A stretch of DNA of 64,000 nucleotides, taken from assembly GCA_902624185.1 (NCBI GenBank), contig CACNWU010000002.1, positions 54,962 through 118,961 of the forward strand, read 5' to 3'. This DNA is from an uncultured Pelagibacteraceae bacterium (GTDB taxonomy: Bacteria; Pseudomonadota; Alphaproteobacteria; Pelagibacterales; Pelagibacteraceae). A program made the translations under genes and the position numbers. Numbering within the stretch: the stretch's first letter is position 1; each line of letters starts with the position of its first letter. Positions 41,383-51,734 of the stretch are shown one piece after another. The notes below the pieces were generated by a model. It was given only the letters and a program-made list of their open reading frames with translations. It made no database searches and was not told the origin of the DNA.

Positions 41383-42045
41383 ATGAAAAATATTAAAGCA
41401 ATAATTTTTGATGCTTATGGCACACTATTTGATGTCAATTCTGCTGCAGAAAAATGTAAAGATAAAATTGGAAGTAAGTGGGAAAGTTTTGCAAATTATT
41501 GGAGAACAACTCAATTAGAATACACCTGGCTCCGAAGTTTAATGAAAAGACATAAAGATTTTTGGCAAATTACAGAAGACAGTTTAGATAAATCAATGAA
41601 AGCTTTTAATGTAGATCCTTCAATGAGAAGTGAATTATTAGATTTATATAAAATTCTCTCTCCTTTTAAAGAAGTTCCTGAAGTTTTAAAAACACTTAAA
41701 GAAAAAAAATTAAAATTAGCAATTTTATCTAATGGGACCCCTACTCTGTTAAATGAATTAGTCAAAAACAATAAATTAGATAATATTTTTGATGATCTTT
41801 TTTCAATTGAAAAAGTGGGAATTTATAAACCTGACTCTAAAGTTTATGACATGCCGTATCAAAAATATCGTATTGAAAAAAATGAAATAGCTTTTTTAAG
41901 TGCAAATACTTGGGATGTTTCAGGTGGAGGAAATTATGGTTATAATGCTATTTGGGTAAATAGAAATAAAAATATTTTTGATAATCTAGACTATAAACCT
42001 AATTCTGAAATTAAAGATTTATCAGAATTAATAAGGTTAATATAG
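41383..42045 (+). CDS. Haloacid dehalogenase, type II (L-2-haloacid dehalogenase-like)
   Basis: FDAYGTLFDVNSAA, WRTTQLEYTWLRSLM, LSNGTP, YKPDSKVY, SANTWDVSGGGNYGYNAIWVNR. Confidence 0.88.
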   Translation: MKNIKAIIFDAYGTLFDVNSAAEKCKDKIGSKWESFANYWRTTQLEYTWLRSLMKRHKDFWQITEDSLDKSMKAFNVDPSMRSELLDLYKILSPFKEVPEVLKTLKEKKLKLAILSNGTPTLLNELVKNNKLDNIFDDLFSIEKVGIYKPDSKVYDMPYQKYRIEKNEIAFLSANTWDVSGGGNYGYNAIWVNRNKNIFDNLDYKPNSEIKDLSELIRLI

Positions 42046-42126
42046 GTCAGACATTTCGCACATATCTTAAAATTCCATTATTATTTATAAACATATCTAA
42101 TGAGGCATAATTAAAAAGGAGAAAAT

Positions 42127-42315
42127 ATGAGCGAAAAAAAAAACGTGTCTTTTGAAATTTATTCTGACTCAGAAAAAATGTTAGAACAAATAGTTGATAA
42201 GTATGATCTTCCAGATCAATCAAAGGCCTTGAGATGTTTATTAGATTACATAGAAGAAAAAGAGACAGACTGGGATGATATGTTTGCTACTGTTCGATGT
42301 AACAGATGTGGTTAA
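42127..42315 (+). CDS. 62-aa hypothetical protein with possible ribbon-helix-helix fold and C-terminal CNRCG
   Basis: AAAGGAGAAA RBS just upstream; KNVSFEIYSDSEKMLEQIVDKYDLPDQSKALRCLLDYIEE fits beta-alpha-alpha. Confidence 0.75.
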   Translation: MSEKKNVSFEIYSDSEKMLEQIVDKYDLPDQSKALRCLLDYIEEKETDWDDMFATVRCNRCG

Positions 42316-42354
42316 TAATATTGAATATTAAACTTTAATACTTATTTTAATTTT

Positions 42355-43188
42355 ATGAAAGTTGAAGTCAGCAAAATTATAGACCCTATTCCAGCATCAG
42401 ATGGTGCTGGGGTAAAGTTGAAAAGAAGTATTGGTGTTGAACCAAATTACTTTGATCCTTTTTTAATGTTAGATGAATTTGGTTCAGAAAATAGTGAGGA
42501 TTATATTGCAGGTTTTCCGCCTCACCCTCATAGAGGAATTGAAACAGTTACTTATATGCTTGCAGGTGACTTTGAACATAAAGATAGCACAGGTGGTGAA
42601 GGAAGAATGACAGCAGGAGATGTTCAATGGATGAAAACAGGAAGTGGTATCATTCACTCTGAAATGCCTGCCATGAAAGAAGGTAAACTTCATGGTTTTC
42701 AATTATGGATTAATATGCCTGCTAAATTAAAAATGAGCAAACCAGAATATATTTACATTGATGCTGATAAAATGGCCATTCATAAAGATGATGAGAAACA
42801 AGTAAAAGTTATAGCTGGTAAATATGATAAAGCTGAAGGTCCTGTTAAAGGACACAATGTTGAGCCAATTTATTTTGATGTTGAGCTGAATAAAAATAAA
42901 ACATTTAATTTGAAATTACCCTCTACTCACAATTCATTTATTTATTTAATTAATGGAGAAATTGAAATTGGTGAAAAAAAACACGATAATGTGAAAGATA
43001 GTACTCTTATATTACTTTCAAAAGGTGATGAATTAAAAGTAAAGGGTAAATCAGATGCCAAATTTTTAGTGATATCTGGAAAACCTATTAACGAAGAAAT
43101 TGCTAGAGGGGGACCATTTGTAATGAATACTAAGGCTGAAATCTTGCAAGCTGTTCAAGATTATCATAATGATACATTTGTAAAATAA
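42355..43188 (+). CDS. Pirin family protein
   Basis: FPPHPHRGIETVTYMLAGDFEHKDS, MTAGDVQWMKTGSGIIHSEMP. Confidence 0.95.
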   Translation: MKVEVSKIIDPIPASDGAGVKLKRSIGVEPNYFDPFLMLDEFGSENSEDYIAGFPPHPHRGIETVTYMLAGDFEHKDSTGGEGRMTAGDVQWMKTGSGIIHSEMPAMKEGKLHGFQLWINMPAKLKMSKPEYIYIDADKMAIHKDDEKQVKVIAGKYDKAEGPVKGHNVEPIYFDVELNKNKTFNLKLPSTHNSFIYLINGEIEIGEKKHDNVKDSTLILLSKGDELKVKGKSDAKFLVISGKPINEEIARGGPFVMNTKAEILQAVQDYHNDTFVK

Positions 43189-43191
43189 ATT

Positions 43192-44163
43192 ATGAAAGTT
43201 GTAGTAATAAGCAAAACTGGTGGGCCAGAAGTTTTAGAAATTAAAGACATAAAACTTAACGATCCAAAGTCTGGTGAAGTGTTAATAAAAAATGAGGCGA
43301 TTGGATTAAATTATATAGACACCTATCATAGATCTGGGCTTTACCCGGTAAAACTTCCGTCAAATATTGGGATTGAAGGTGCTGGTGTAATAGAAAAAAC
43401 TGGTCCAGATGTAAAAGACTTTCAAGTTGGAGATAGAGTAGCTTATGCATCAATGCCTATTGGCTCTTATTCAACTCATAGAATTTTTCCAACAAAAAAA
43501 TTAGTAAAAGTTCCCAATGAGATTGAGTTAGATAATGTGGTAACTTTAATGACTAAAGGCTTTACTGTTTTCTATCTTCTTCATAAAACTTATCCTGTTA
43601 AATCAGGTGAAACTATTTTATTTCACGCAGCAGCTGGGGGCGTTGGACAAATATTTTGTCAGTGGGCAAAAAGTTTAGGGTGCAAAGTAATTGGAACAGT
43701 AGGTTCAGATGAAAAAATTGCAATTGCAAAAGCTAATGGGTGTGATCATGTTATTAATTATTCAAAAGAAAATTTTGCGGAAAAAGTTAAAGAGATAACA
43801 AATGGTGTTGGAGTGCCAGTTGTTTATGATGGTGTTGGTAAAAAAACTTTTGATGGTTCTATTGAATGTTTAAAAGTGAGAGGTATGATGGTTTCTTTCG
43901 GAAACGCATCAGGTCCTTTAGATCCATGTAATGTAACTAAATCTTTAGCACCAAAAGGTTTATATTTAACGAGACCAAGCATTGCACATTATACGACTAC
44001 CAGAGATGAGTTAGATGAGGCTGCAAAAAAAGTTTTTGAAATGTTTATTGCAAAAAAATTTACATTAAATATTTTCAAAAAATATTCTTTAGGTGAAATC
44101 GTAAAAGCACACCAAGATTTAGAAAATAGAAAAATTTTAGGGCCTGCTGTAATAATTCCTTAG
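43192..44163 (+). CDS. Quinone oxidoreductase (zeta-crystallin type, NADPH-dependent)
   Basis: NYIDTYHRSGLYPVKLPSNIGIEGAGVIE, AAAGGVGQIFCQWAKSLGCKVIGTVGS. Confidence 0.93.
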   Translation: MKVVVISKTGGPEVLEIKDIKLNDPKSGEVLIKNEAIGLNYIDTYHRSGLYPVKLPSNIGIEGAGVIEKTGPDVKDFQVGDRVAYASMPIGSYSTHRIFPTKKLVKVPNEIELDNVVTLMTKGFTVFYLLHKTYPVKSGETILFHAAAGGVGQIFCQWAKSLGCKVIGTVGSDEKIAIAKANGCDHVINYSKENFAEKVKEITNGVGVPVVYDGVGKKTFDGSIECLKVRGMMVSFGNASGPLDPCNVTKSLAPKGLYLTRPSIAHYTTTRDELDEAAKKVFEMFIAKKFTLNIFKKYSLGEIVKAHQDLENRKILGPAVIIP

Positions 44164-44585
44164 TCAACTTTTACATCCATATCAGACATATGAAGTTTGA
44201 GTGCATTAGTTGAGATATGAATTTCTCTAATAAAAAACAATATCGATATAATCATAGATAAACAGCAAGAACCAAAAATAACCCGGGCTATAAATATTTC
44301 GTTTAAGTAAAGACCAAGCACAGTTAACATATTAAATAAAAAACCAAAAGCCGCAAACATAATCGTCCATCTCAATAAGACAATTCTGCCACTTAAGTTA
44401 ATAAACTGCTTTTTCCACTCAGCAGGAACGTGGTTTTCATAGACGTGTTCATCGTGAAGCTCTCTAATCAACTTACTCAATGAATGAAATCTGTTACTAT
44501 ATATGTTCATAAGCAAAGGAATTGCTGGAAACATTAATGCGGTAACTGTGTAATCTATATTCATACGAATCAGTTTGATTATCAA
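44160..44585 (-). CDS. DUF2721-like membrane protein
   Basis: RIVLLRWTIMFAAFGFLFNMLTVLGLYL and following TM segment; family from memory. Confidence 0.62.
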   Translation of the reverse strand: MIIKLIRMNIDYTVTALMFPAIPLLMNIYSNRFHSLSKLIRELHDEHVYENHVPAEWKKQFINLSGRIVLLRWTIMFAAFGFLFNMLTVLGLYLNEIFIARVIFGSCCLSMIISILFFIREIHISTNALKLHMSDMDVKVD

Positions 44586-44615
44586 TCTTGCCTTTGTTAT
44601 TTACAAGTAAATTTT

Positions 44616-45479
44616 ATGAACCAATTAAACTTATTTATTGAACTTATAAGACTTAAAAAACCAATCGGTTATATGTTATTATTTTGGCCTTGTGCTTGGG
44701 GCTTATCTTTAGTTTATAATTTTTCAAATAATCTGAATAAGTATTTTTTTTATTTAATTCTTTTTTTTCTAGGTTCAATTTTGATGAGATCAGCTGGTTG
44801 TATTGTTAACGATATTCTAGATAGGAAATTTGATAAAAAAGTTTTTAGAACAAAAAATCGACCGATTGCCTCGGGAAAAATTTCCGTTAACTTAGGATTA
44901 TTTTATGTAATAATCTTGTGTACACTAGCCTTTTTAATTCTTATTAATTTTAATAACTTTACAATTATAATTGCTTTAGCTTCAATGCCTTTAGCATTTT
45001 CATATCCACTGATGAAAAGATATACATATTGGCCTCAACTTTTTTTAGGTATTACATTTAACTATGGTTTAATACTTGGATGGACATCAATTAATACCGA
45101 AATTTTATTTACTCCATTAATATTTTACTTCGGAGCCATATTTTGGACACTTGCTTATGACACGATCTACGGGTTTCAAGACATTAAAGATGATGAAATT
45201 ATAGGATTAAAATCAACCTCAATTAAATTTAAGTCAAACCCATTTATATTTTTGAAAATATGTTTCTCAATCTTTTTTTTCGCTCTACTAGCTATAGGAT
45301 TTTTAATGAATTTGAATAAATACTATTTTTTATTTTTAATTTTTATTTTTTTACAAATTTTTTATTTTCAACTAAGAAAGCTAGATATAGACAAACCACA
45401 AAACTGTTTAAAAATTTTTAAATCTAACAACTTGTTAGGATTTTTAGTTTTTATTAATATTATAATAGGAAAATATTAA
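44616..45479 (+). CDS. ubiA: 4-hydroxybenzoate polyprenyltransferase
   Basis: RSAGCIVNDILDRKFDKKVFRTKNRPIASG, YDTIYGFQDIKDDEIIGLKSTSIKF. Confidence 0.94.
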   Translation: MNQLNLFIELIRLKKPIGYMLLFWPCAWGLSLVYNFSNNLNKYFFYLILFFLGSILMRSAGCIVNDILDRKFDKKVFRTKNRPIASGKISVNLGLFYVIILCTLAFLILINFNNFTIIIALASMPLAFSYPLMKRYTYWPQLFLGITFNYGLILGWTSINTEILFTPLIFYFGAIFWTLAYDTIYGFQDIKDDEIIGLKSTSIKFKSNPFIFLKICFSIFFFALLAIGFLMNLNKYYFLFLIFIFLQIFYFQLRKLDIDKPQNCLKIFKSNNLLGFLVFINIIIGKY

Positions 45480-45480
45480 A

Positions 45481-47220
45481 ATGACTAATATTGAAATTTT
45501 AAAAAGACTTTATAAAGATTATACAAAAAAATATTTAAAACAAATCTTACTCTCTGTTTTTTTTTCTTTACTTTTAGCTGCTAGCACTTCGTCTGTTGCT
45601 TACTTATTGGACCCTGCTATTAAACAATTATTTATCAATCAAGATCAAAATTTAATTTTTGTTATACCTGGTTTAATAGTTTTGGCATTTTTTATCAAAG
45701 GCGGCTCATTATATCTCGCAAAAGTAATAATGATTAATGTTTCGGAAAATGTAAGAAAAGATATCCAAGTCGATATGTTTGCCTCAATAATTAAAGCTGA
45801 TACAAAATTAATTGATAACAAACATTCTGGAAAATTTATTACCAACATAGTTAATGATGTAAATATGATTACCAATCTTGTTAGCACAGCAATTTTAAAT
45901 CTTTTTAAAGATAGTTTAACTTTGATAGGCTTGCTGTCAGTTATGTTTTATCAAAACTGGAAACTATCATTAGTAGCAATTATTATGATACCTTTGGCCA
46001 GTATAGCTGCGAGAACACTTGGAAAAAGAATAAGCAAAGTGACAACTGAAGCAATGCAAAAAGCAGGTATTTTAAATACATATCTAATGGAAATATTTAA
46101 GAATCACAAATTAATGAAAATTTTTCAAAAAGAATCTTATGAGAAAAATAGAGCTAATATTTATATAAATAACCTCAAAGAAACGTCTAGAAAAATTAAT
46201 ATAGTTTTTGTTAGAGCCTCTCCAATTATGGAGGCCTTAACCGGAATTATGATAGCATGTCTAATTTTTATATCTGCAAAACTTGTTGCAAATAACGAAT
46301 TAGAAGTGAGTAATTTTTTTTCATTTCTTGCTGCAATGATGTTGGCTTATCAACCTGTTAGATCTCTAGCTACTCTTAATATTGTTATTCAACAAGGTTT
46401 ATCTGGTGCAAGAAGAGTTCTGCCAATAGTTGATGATATAAATGAGGTTAAAGATAACGATAAAGCTACCGATATAAACATTAATGAGGGTAAAATTACT
46501 TTTAGTGATGTTTCATTTGATTATGATAAAAACGAGAATAAAATATTAAAATCAATTAAGCTAGATATTCCAGGGAAAAAAATGACATCGTTGGTTGGCC
46601 ACAGTGGAGCTGGTAAATCAACAATACTAAATTTAATTCCAAGATTTTATAACATTCATGAAGGTGATATAAAAATTGACAATCAATCAATTTATAAATC
46701 AACGATAAGATCGCTAAGGAATAATATATCTTTAGTAAGTCAGGACACAACTCTGTTTGATGATACAATAAAAAATAATATTGCCTATGCAAATTTAGAT
46801 GCTTCAGATGATCAAATTAAAGCTGCTGCAAAATTTTCTTTTGCTGATGAATTTATTGAGAAATTACCAAAAAAATATGAAACTATTATTGGAGAAAATG
46901 GAATTAAACTATCTGGTGGAGAAAAACAAAGATTATCTATTGCACGAGCAATTCTTAAAAAAAGCCAGATAATATTATTAGATGAGGCAACTTCTTCATT
47001 GGATGCCGATACAGAAAATAAAATTCAAAAGGCAATTAGTTTTTTAACTGAGGGTAAAACAACAATAGTAATCGCTCATAGATTATCGACTATATTAAAT
47101 TCAGATAAGATTTATGTAATAGATAATGGATCAGTTGTAGGTGAGGGTAAACATGATGATCTATTAAGTACATCTAAAATTTATAAAAATTTCTACGAAA
47201 AACAAATTAAAAGATTGTAA
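45481..47220 (+). CDS. msbA: ABC transporter, permease and ATPase, MsbA-like
   Basis: GHSGAGKSTILNLIPRFY, IKLSGGEKQRLSIARAILKKSQIILLDEATSSLD; upstream of waaA/lpxK. Confidence 0.88.
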   Translation: MTNIEILKRLYKDYTKKYLKQILLSVFFSLLLAASTSSVAYLLDPAIKQLFINQDQNLIFVIPGLIVLAFFIKGGSLYLAKVIMINVSENVRKDIQVDMFASIIKADTKLIDNKHSGKFITNIVNDVNMITNLVSTAILNLFKDSLTLIGLLSVMFYQNWKLSLVAIIMIPLASIAARTLGKRISKVTTEAMQKAGILNTYLMEIFKNHKLMKIFQKESYEKNRANIYINNLKETSRKINIVFVRASPIMEALTGIMIACLIFISAKLVANNELEVSNFFSFLAAMMLAYQPVRSLATLNIVIQQGLSGARRVLPIVDDINEVKDNDKATDININEGKITFSDVSFDYDKNENKILKSIKLDIPGKKMTSLVGHSGAGKSTILNLIPRFYNIHEGDIKIDNQSIYKSTIRSLRNNISLVSQDTTLFDDTIKNNIAYANLDASDDQIKAAAKFSFADEFIEKLPKKYETIIGENGIKLSGGEKQRLSIARAILKKSQIILLDEATSSLDADTENKIQKAISFLTEGKTTIVIAHRLSTILNSDKIYVIDNGSVVGEGKHDDLLSTSKIYKNFYEKQIKRL

Positions 47221-48464
47221 TGTTATTTTTTTATAGAATTTTAATTAACATTACTTTTTTACTGTCACCATTAATTATTCTATTTAGGATTTTCAGAAAA
47301 AAGGAAGATTACAAAAGAGTAAAGGAAAAATTATGTTTTTTTTCTCAATCTAAAAAATCAGGTAAATTAATATGGTTACATGGAGCTAGTGTTGGAGAGT
47401 TTCAAAGTATTGTACCTTTAATAGAAAAATTTGAAAAAATGAAAAATATTTCACAAATTCTGATTACATCAAATACTTTGAGTTCCTCGAAGATAATATC
47501 AAAAGTTAAGTCTAAAAAAATAATTCATCAATTTTTTCCTATAGATACAAATTTTCTAAGTAAAAAATTTCTCAATTATTGGAAGCCTTCTTTAGCGTTA
47601 TTTATAGACTCCGAAGTTTGGCCAAATATGATTTTAAATTTAGAAAAAAATAATATTCCTATAGTTCTAATTAATGGAAGGATTACAAAAAAAACTTTTG
47701 ACAGATGGAAAAGGTTTTCAAATTTTTCTAATTTTATTTTCAGTAAATTCAAATTGTGTCTATCAGCAAGTAAAGAGTCGCAAATTTATCTTAAAAGATT
47801 AGGTGCAAAAAAAACAATATATATTGGAAACTTAAAATTTTCTCAGTCTGAAAATGAGATCAATAAAATTAGTGCAAAAACAAAAAAATATATTTCAAAA
47901 AGAGTAATATGGTGTGCTTCAAGCACACACAATAGTGAAGAAGAATTTTGTGGTAATGTTCATAAAAAACTTCGAATGAAATATCATAATTTATTAACAA
48001 TCATAATTCCTCGCCACATTGATAGAGTTGAAGAGATTGAAGATCAGCTGAAAAATATTGGATTAAAAACACATAAAGAAATTCCAGAAAAAAAAATTCC
48101 TAAAAACACAGATATATATATTGTTAACTCTTACGGAAAAACTAAATCTTTTTTCTCGATTTGTAAAAATGTATTTTTAGGAGGTTCTATTATAAATCAT
48201 GGTGGGCAAAATCCACTAGAGGCAGCAAGATTTGGTTGCAATATTTTGCATGGGAAAAATGTAAGAAATTTTAATGAAATCTATAAGTTTTTAAAAAATC
48301 AAAAAATTACATATGAGATTGATAAATCAAGTAATATGGCAGATACATTGAATAAACTTCTTTCCTCTAAAAAAAATTTCAAAAAGAATATTAAAAAAAA
48401 AATTAACTTGATGGGAAAAAAAATATTAAAAGATACATTAAAAGAAATAGATATTTTTTTATAA
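47220..48464 (+). CDS. waaA: 3-deoxy-D-manno-octulosonic acid transferase
   Basis: WLHGASVGEFQSIVPLI, DSEVWPNMI, GGSIINHGGQNPLEAA. Confidence 0.93.
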   Translation: MLFFYRILINITFLLSPLIILFRIFRKKEDYKRVKEKLCFFSQSKKSGKLIWLHGASVGEFQSIVPLIEKFEKMKNISQILITSNTLSSSKIISKVKSKKIIHQFFPIDTNFLSKKFLNYWKPSLALFIDSEVWPNMILNLEKNNIPIVLINGRITKKTFDRWKRFSNFSNFIFSKFKLCLSASKESQIYLKRLGAKKTIYIGNLKFSQSENEINKISAKTKKYISKRVIWCASSTHNSEEEFCGNVHKKLRMKYHNLLTIIIPRHIDRVEEIEDQLKNIGLKTHKEIPEKKIPKNTDIYIVNSYGKTKSFFSICKNVFLGGSIINHGGQNPLEAARFGCNILHGKNVRNFNEIYKFLKNQKITYEIDKSSNMADTLNKLLSSKKNFKKNIKKKINLMGKKILKDTLKEIDIFL

Positions 48465-48465
48465 A

Positions 48466-49407
48466 ATGCAGTTTAAAAAACCAAAATTTTGGAAATATAA
48501 AAAAATTAATTTTTTATCAAAGATTTTGAAACCATTTACCTCGATTATTATTCTTAATAACCTTTTTTTAAATTTTAAAAAAAAAACAAAATTTTCGCAA
48601 ATCAAATCAATTTGTGTAGGAAATATATACATAGGCGGTACAGGAAAAACCCCATTAACAATAAAATTATTTGATCTTTTTAATGACAACAATATAAAAA
48701 CTGTAACTGCAAAAAAAAATTACAAAAATCAACTTGATGAAGAAATTATTCTAAAAAAAAAAACTAAGTTAATTGTAGCTAATAACAGATTGAATGCTAT
48801 TAAAAATGCCATAAATGATTTATATGAGGTCATAATTTTTGATGATGGTCTTCAAGATAGTCAAATAGATTATGATTTAAAATTTGTATGCTTCAAAATT
48901 AAAAACTGGATTGGCAATGGTCAATTAATTCCAGCAGGGCCCTTAAGAGAAAAGCTTAATAGTTTAAAAAAGTATGATGCTGTCTTTCTAAATGGGCAAA
49001 TTAACGCTTCAAAAGATATAGAAAAAACAATTTATAGTATTAATCCTAAAATAAAAATTTTTTATACTTATTATGAGCCAAAAAATCTTAAAGAAATTAA
49101 TTTAGAGCGAAAATATCTAATTTTTTCTGGAATTGGTGAACCAGATGATTTTAAAGAAATCTTACTTAAAAATAAATTTAAAATTTCTAAGGAAATTATA
49201 TACCCTGACCATTATAAGTATTCAAAAAATGACATTGAAAAAATAATTAAGCAAGCAAAACTAATAAATTCAGAAATAATTACTACCGAAAAAGATTATA
49301 CTAAGATATTTGAAAATTATAAAAAAGAAATTAATTACTTAGAGGTTGAATTAAAAATTCACGAAGAAGAAGATTTGAAAAATTTTATAAGAATAACAAA
49401 TGAATAA
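48466..49407 (+). CDS. lpxK: Tetraacyldisaccharide 4'-kinase
   Basis: VGNIYIGGTGKTPLTIKL, IIFDDGLQDSQIDYDLKF, SGIGEPDDF. Confidence 0.93.
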   Translation: MQFKKPKFWKYKKINFLSKILKPFTSIIILNNLFLNFKKKTKFSQIKSICVGNIYIGGTGKTPLTIKLFDLFNDNNIKTVTAKKNYKNQLDEEIILKKKTKLIVANNRLNAIKNAINDLYEVIIFDDGLQDSQIDYDLKFVCFKIKNWIGNGQLIPAGPLREKLNSLKKYDAVFLNGQINASKDIEKTIYSINPKIKIFYTYYEPKNLKEINLERKYLIFSGIGEPDDFKEILLKNKFKISKEIIYPDHYKYSKNDIEKIIKQAKLINSEIITTEKDYTKIFENYKKEINYLEVELKIHEEEDLKNFIRITNE

Positions 49408-50260
49408 AATAAAATACTTTATACAATTTTTATTAATTTTTCTTTTTTTTATAATTTTTAAAATTATAGGAATAAAATTATCTAGAATTTTAGCAGGTAA
49501 GTTTTTTATGATTATAGGTTCATTTTTTAGATCTAAAAAAGTAACTAATAAAAATATTTTAAGGGCGTTTCCAAATATAGATAATATTTCAAAAAAAAAA
49601 ATTGAGAAAGACATGTGGTCTTATTATGGAAAAATTTTTGCAGAGTATGTTTTCATAAAACAATTTCGGTTATTAAATTCAAGTTCTTTTGTTGAACTTG
49701 AAGGACAAGAAATATTAGATGAAATAAAATCTAATCGTAAACCAGTTATCTTTATTTCTGGCCATTTTGATAACTTTGAGTTGATGGCAATGCTGATAGA
49801 AAAGTCTGGGGTCGACTTAGCTGCAATTTATAGGCCTTTGAATAATCAATTTATTAATCCATTTATGGAAGTTATTAGAAAAAAATATATCTGTAAAAAA
49901 CAAATCAAAAAGGGAATCTCAGGAACAAAAGAAATATTAAAATATTTTAAAAAGGGAACCTCAATAGCATTAATGATAGATCAAAGAGTATCAGAAGGTG
50001 AAAGAATAGATTTTTTTGGAGAAGATGCATTAACAACAACAATTCCAGCGCAATTTGTAAAAAAGTTTAGATGTAAAATAGTCCCAGTTCATATTGAGCG
50101 AGGAAAAAATGATAAATTTAGATGTAAAATTCTTAAACCTATCGATTTTGAGGAAAATGAAAACATAGAGAAAATAACTGCTAATTTAAACAAGGTGATT
50201 GAAAAAATGATTTTAAAGAATCCAGGCCAATGGATTTGGACTCATAATCGCTGGAAGTAA
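49400..50260 (+). CDS. Lysophospholipid/lipid A acyltransferase (LpxL/HtrB family)
   Basis: ISGHFDNFELMAMLI, AIYRPLNNQFINPFM, ALMIDQRVSEGERIDFFG, PGQWIWTHNRWK. Confidence 0.9.
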   Translation: MNKIKYFIQFLLIFLFFIIFKIIGIKLSRILAGKFFMIIGSFFRSKKVTNKNILRAFPNIDNISKKKIEKDMWSYYGKIFAEYVFIKQFRLLNSSSFVELEGQEILDEIKSNRKPVIFISGHFDNFELMAMLIEKSGVDLAAIYRPLNNQFINPFMEVIRKKYICKKQIKKGISGTKEILKYFKKGTSIALMIDQRVSEGERIDFFGEDALTTTIPAQFVKKFRCKIVPVHIERGKNDKFRCKILKPIDFEENENIEKITANLNKVIEKMILKNPGQWIWTHNRWK

Positions 50261-50261
50261 T

Positions 50262-50468
50262 TTATTTTATCTTATCTCTTTTTAATGAAGCTTCTACATA
50301 AGAATAATAAGGTTCTTGATCTTCAACATTCCAATAATTAAGATTTTTGATTGAAATTTTTTTACCTGATAAAGCACAAATAACATGATCGCCATCTTCA
50401 ATAATTTCAAAATTATTCGGCAGATACTTTATTTTTGCTAATTTTTTAAACATTTTTAGTTTATACAT
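50262..50468 (-). CDS. DUF2093-like small protein (start uncertain: 50468 or 50453)
   Basis: KIKYLPNNFEIIEDGDHVICALSGKKISIKNLNYWNVEDQEPYYSYVEA; family from memory. Confidence 0.75.
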   Translation of the reverse strand: MYKLKMFKKLAKIKYLPNNFEIIEDGDHVICALSGKKISIKNLNYWNVEDQEPYYSYVEASLKRDKIK

Positions 50469-50474
50469 TAATAT

Positions 50475-51734
50475 ATGAAATTTGGAATAATTGGAAGTGG
50501 CGGAAGAGAGCATGCAATCTGTGCAACTTTAAAAAAATCAGCAAATGTTAAAAAAATTTATTGTTTCCCTGGTAATGCTGGAACAGCAGAAATTGCAGAA
50601 AATGTTCAAATCGAAATGGAAAAATTTCAAGACCTTAAAAATTTTATTCTAGAAAAAAAAATTGATTTTGTTATCGTTGGCCCAGAAATACCACTAGTGG
50701 ACGGCATTGTCGATTTTTTGGAAAAGTTTGATATTAAAGTGTTTGGTCCAAATAAAATCGCCTCTCAACTTGAAGGTTCAAAAATATTTACTAAAAAACT
50801 ATGTCAAAAGTATCATATTCCAACTGCTAAATTTGGGATATTCGAAAGCACAAAAGAAGCTGAGGAATATTTAAAAAATTGTAAATTTCCTGTTGTTATA
50901 AAAGCTGATGGTTTAGCCGCAGGAAAAGGTGTGTATATTTGTGAAAATGAGACTGAGTCCTTAGTAGCAATAAATGAAATTTTTAATGGAAAATTTGGAG
51001 AAACAAAAAATTTATTAATAGAAGAGTTTTTGAAGGGTGAAGAAATGAGTTTTTTTATTATTTCTGATGGAAAAAACTATAGGAAATTTGGCACTGCACA
51101 AGATCATAAAAGAGTACAAGAGGGTGACAAAGGGAAAAATACTGGAGGGATGGGTGCATATTCACCTTCCAGACTTGAAAGTGAGGAATTAAATAAAAAG
51201 ATAATTAACAAAATTATTAAGCCAACTTTAAAAGGGTTAGAAGAATTAGATACTAATTTTAAAGGTTTTTTATATGCAGGACTTATGATTGTTAATAACG
51301 AACCATTTCTTATTGAATACAATGTAAGAATGGGTGATCCAGAATGTCAAACTATATTGCCAAAACTTAAAAGTGATTTTGCGAAAATTATTGAGGCAAG
51401 TTGTAATGAAAAACTTGAAAAAATTGATATCGACTGGCATGAAGATAAGACTTTATGTATTGTGCTTTGTTCAAAAGGTTACCCAGAGGATTATAAAATT
51501 AATGTTGAAATCAAATTAGATACTATACAATTTAAAGAAAATGAATTCCTTTTTCATGCTGGAACAAAATACGATAACAAAAAAATTTTTTCAAATGGTG
51601 GTAGAGTTTTAAATTTTGTAATAAGATCTAATAATTTTAAAGTTGCAAGAGAATCAGCAATAAAATTGATTAATCAAATTAACTGGGAAAATGGTTTTTT
51701 TAGAAAAGATATAGGATACAAAGTAATTGATTGA
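50475..51734 (+). CDS. purD: Phosphoribosylamine-glycine ligase
   Basis: IGSGGREHAIC, KADGLAAGKGVYIC, GTAQDHKRVQEGDKGKNTGGMGAYSP. Confidence 0.97.
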   Translation: MKFGIIGSGGREHAICATLKKSANVKKIYCFPGNAGTAEIAENVQIEMEKFQDLKNFILEKKIDFVIVGPEIPLVDGIVDFLEKFDIKVFGPNKIASQLEGSKIFTKKLCQKYHIPTAKFGIFESTKEAEEYLKNCKFPVVIKADGLAAGKGVYICENETESLVAINEIFNGKFGETKNLLIEEFLKGEEMSFFIISDGKNYRKFGTAQDHKRVQEGDKGKNTGGMGAYSPSRLESEELNKKIINKIIKPTLKGLEELDTNFKGFLYAGLMIVNNEPFLIEYNVRMGDPECQTILPKLKSDFAKIIEASCNEKLEKIDIDWHEDKTLCIVLCSKGYPEDYKINVEIKLDTIQFKENEFLFHAGTKYDNKKIFSNGGRVLNFVIRSNNFKVARESAIKLINQINWENGFFRKDIGYKVID

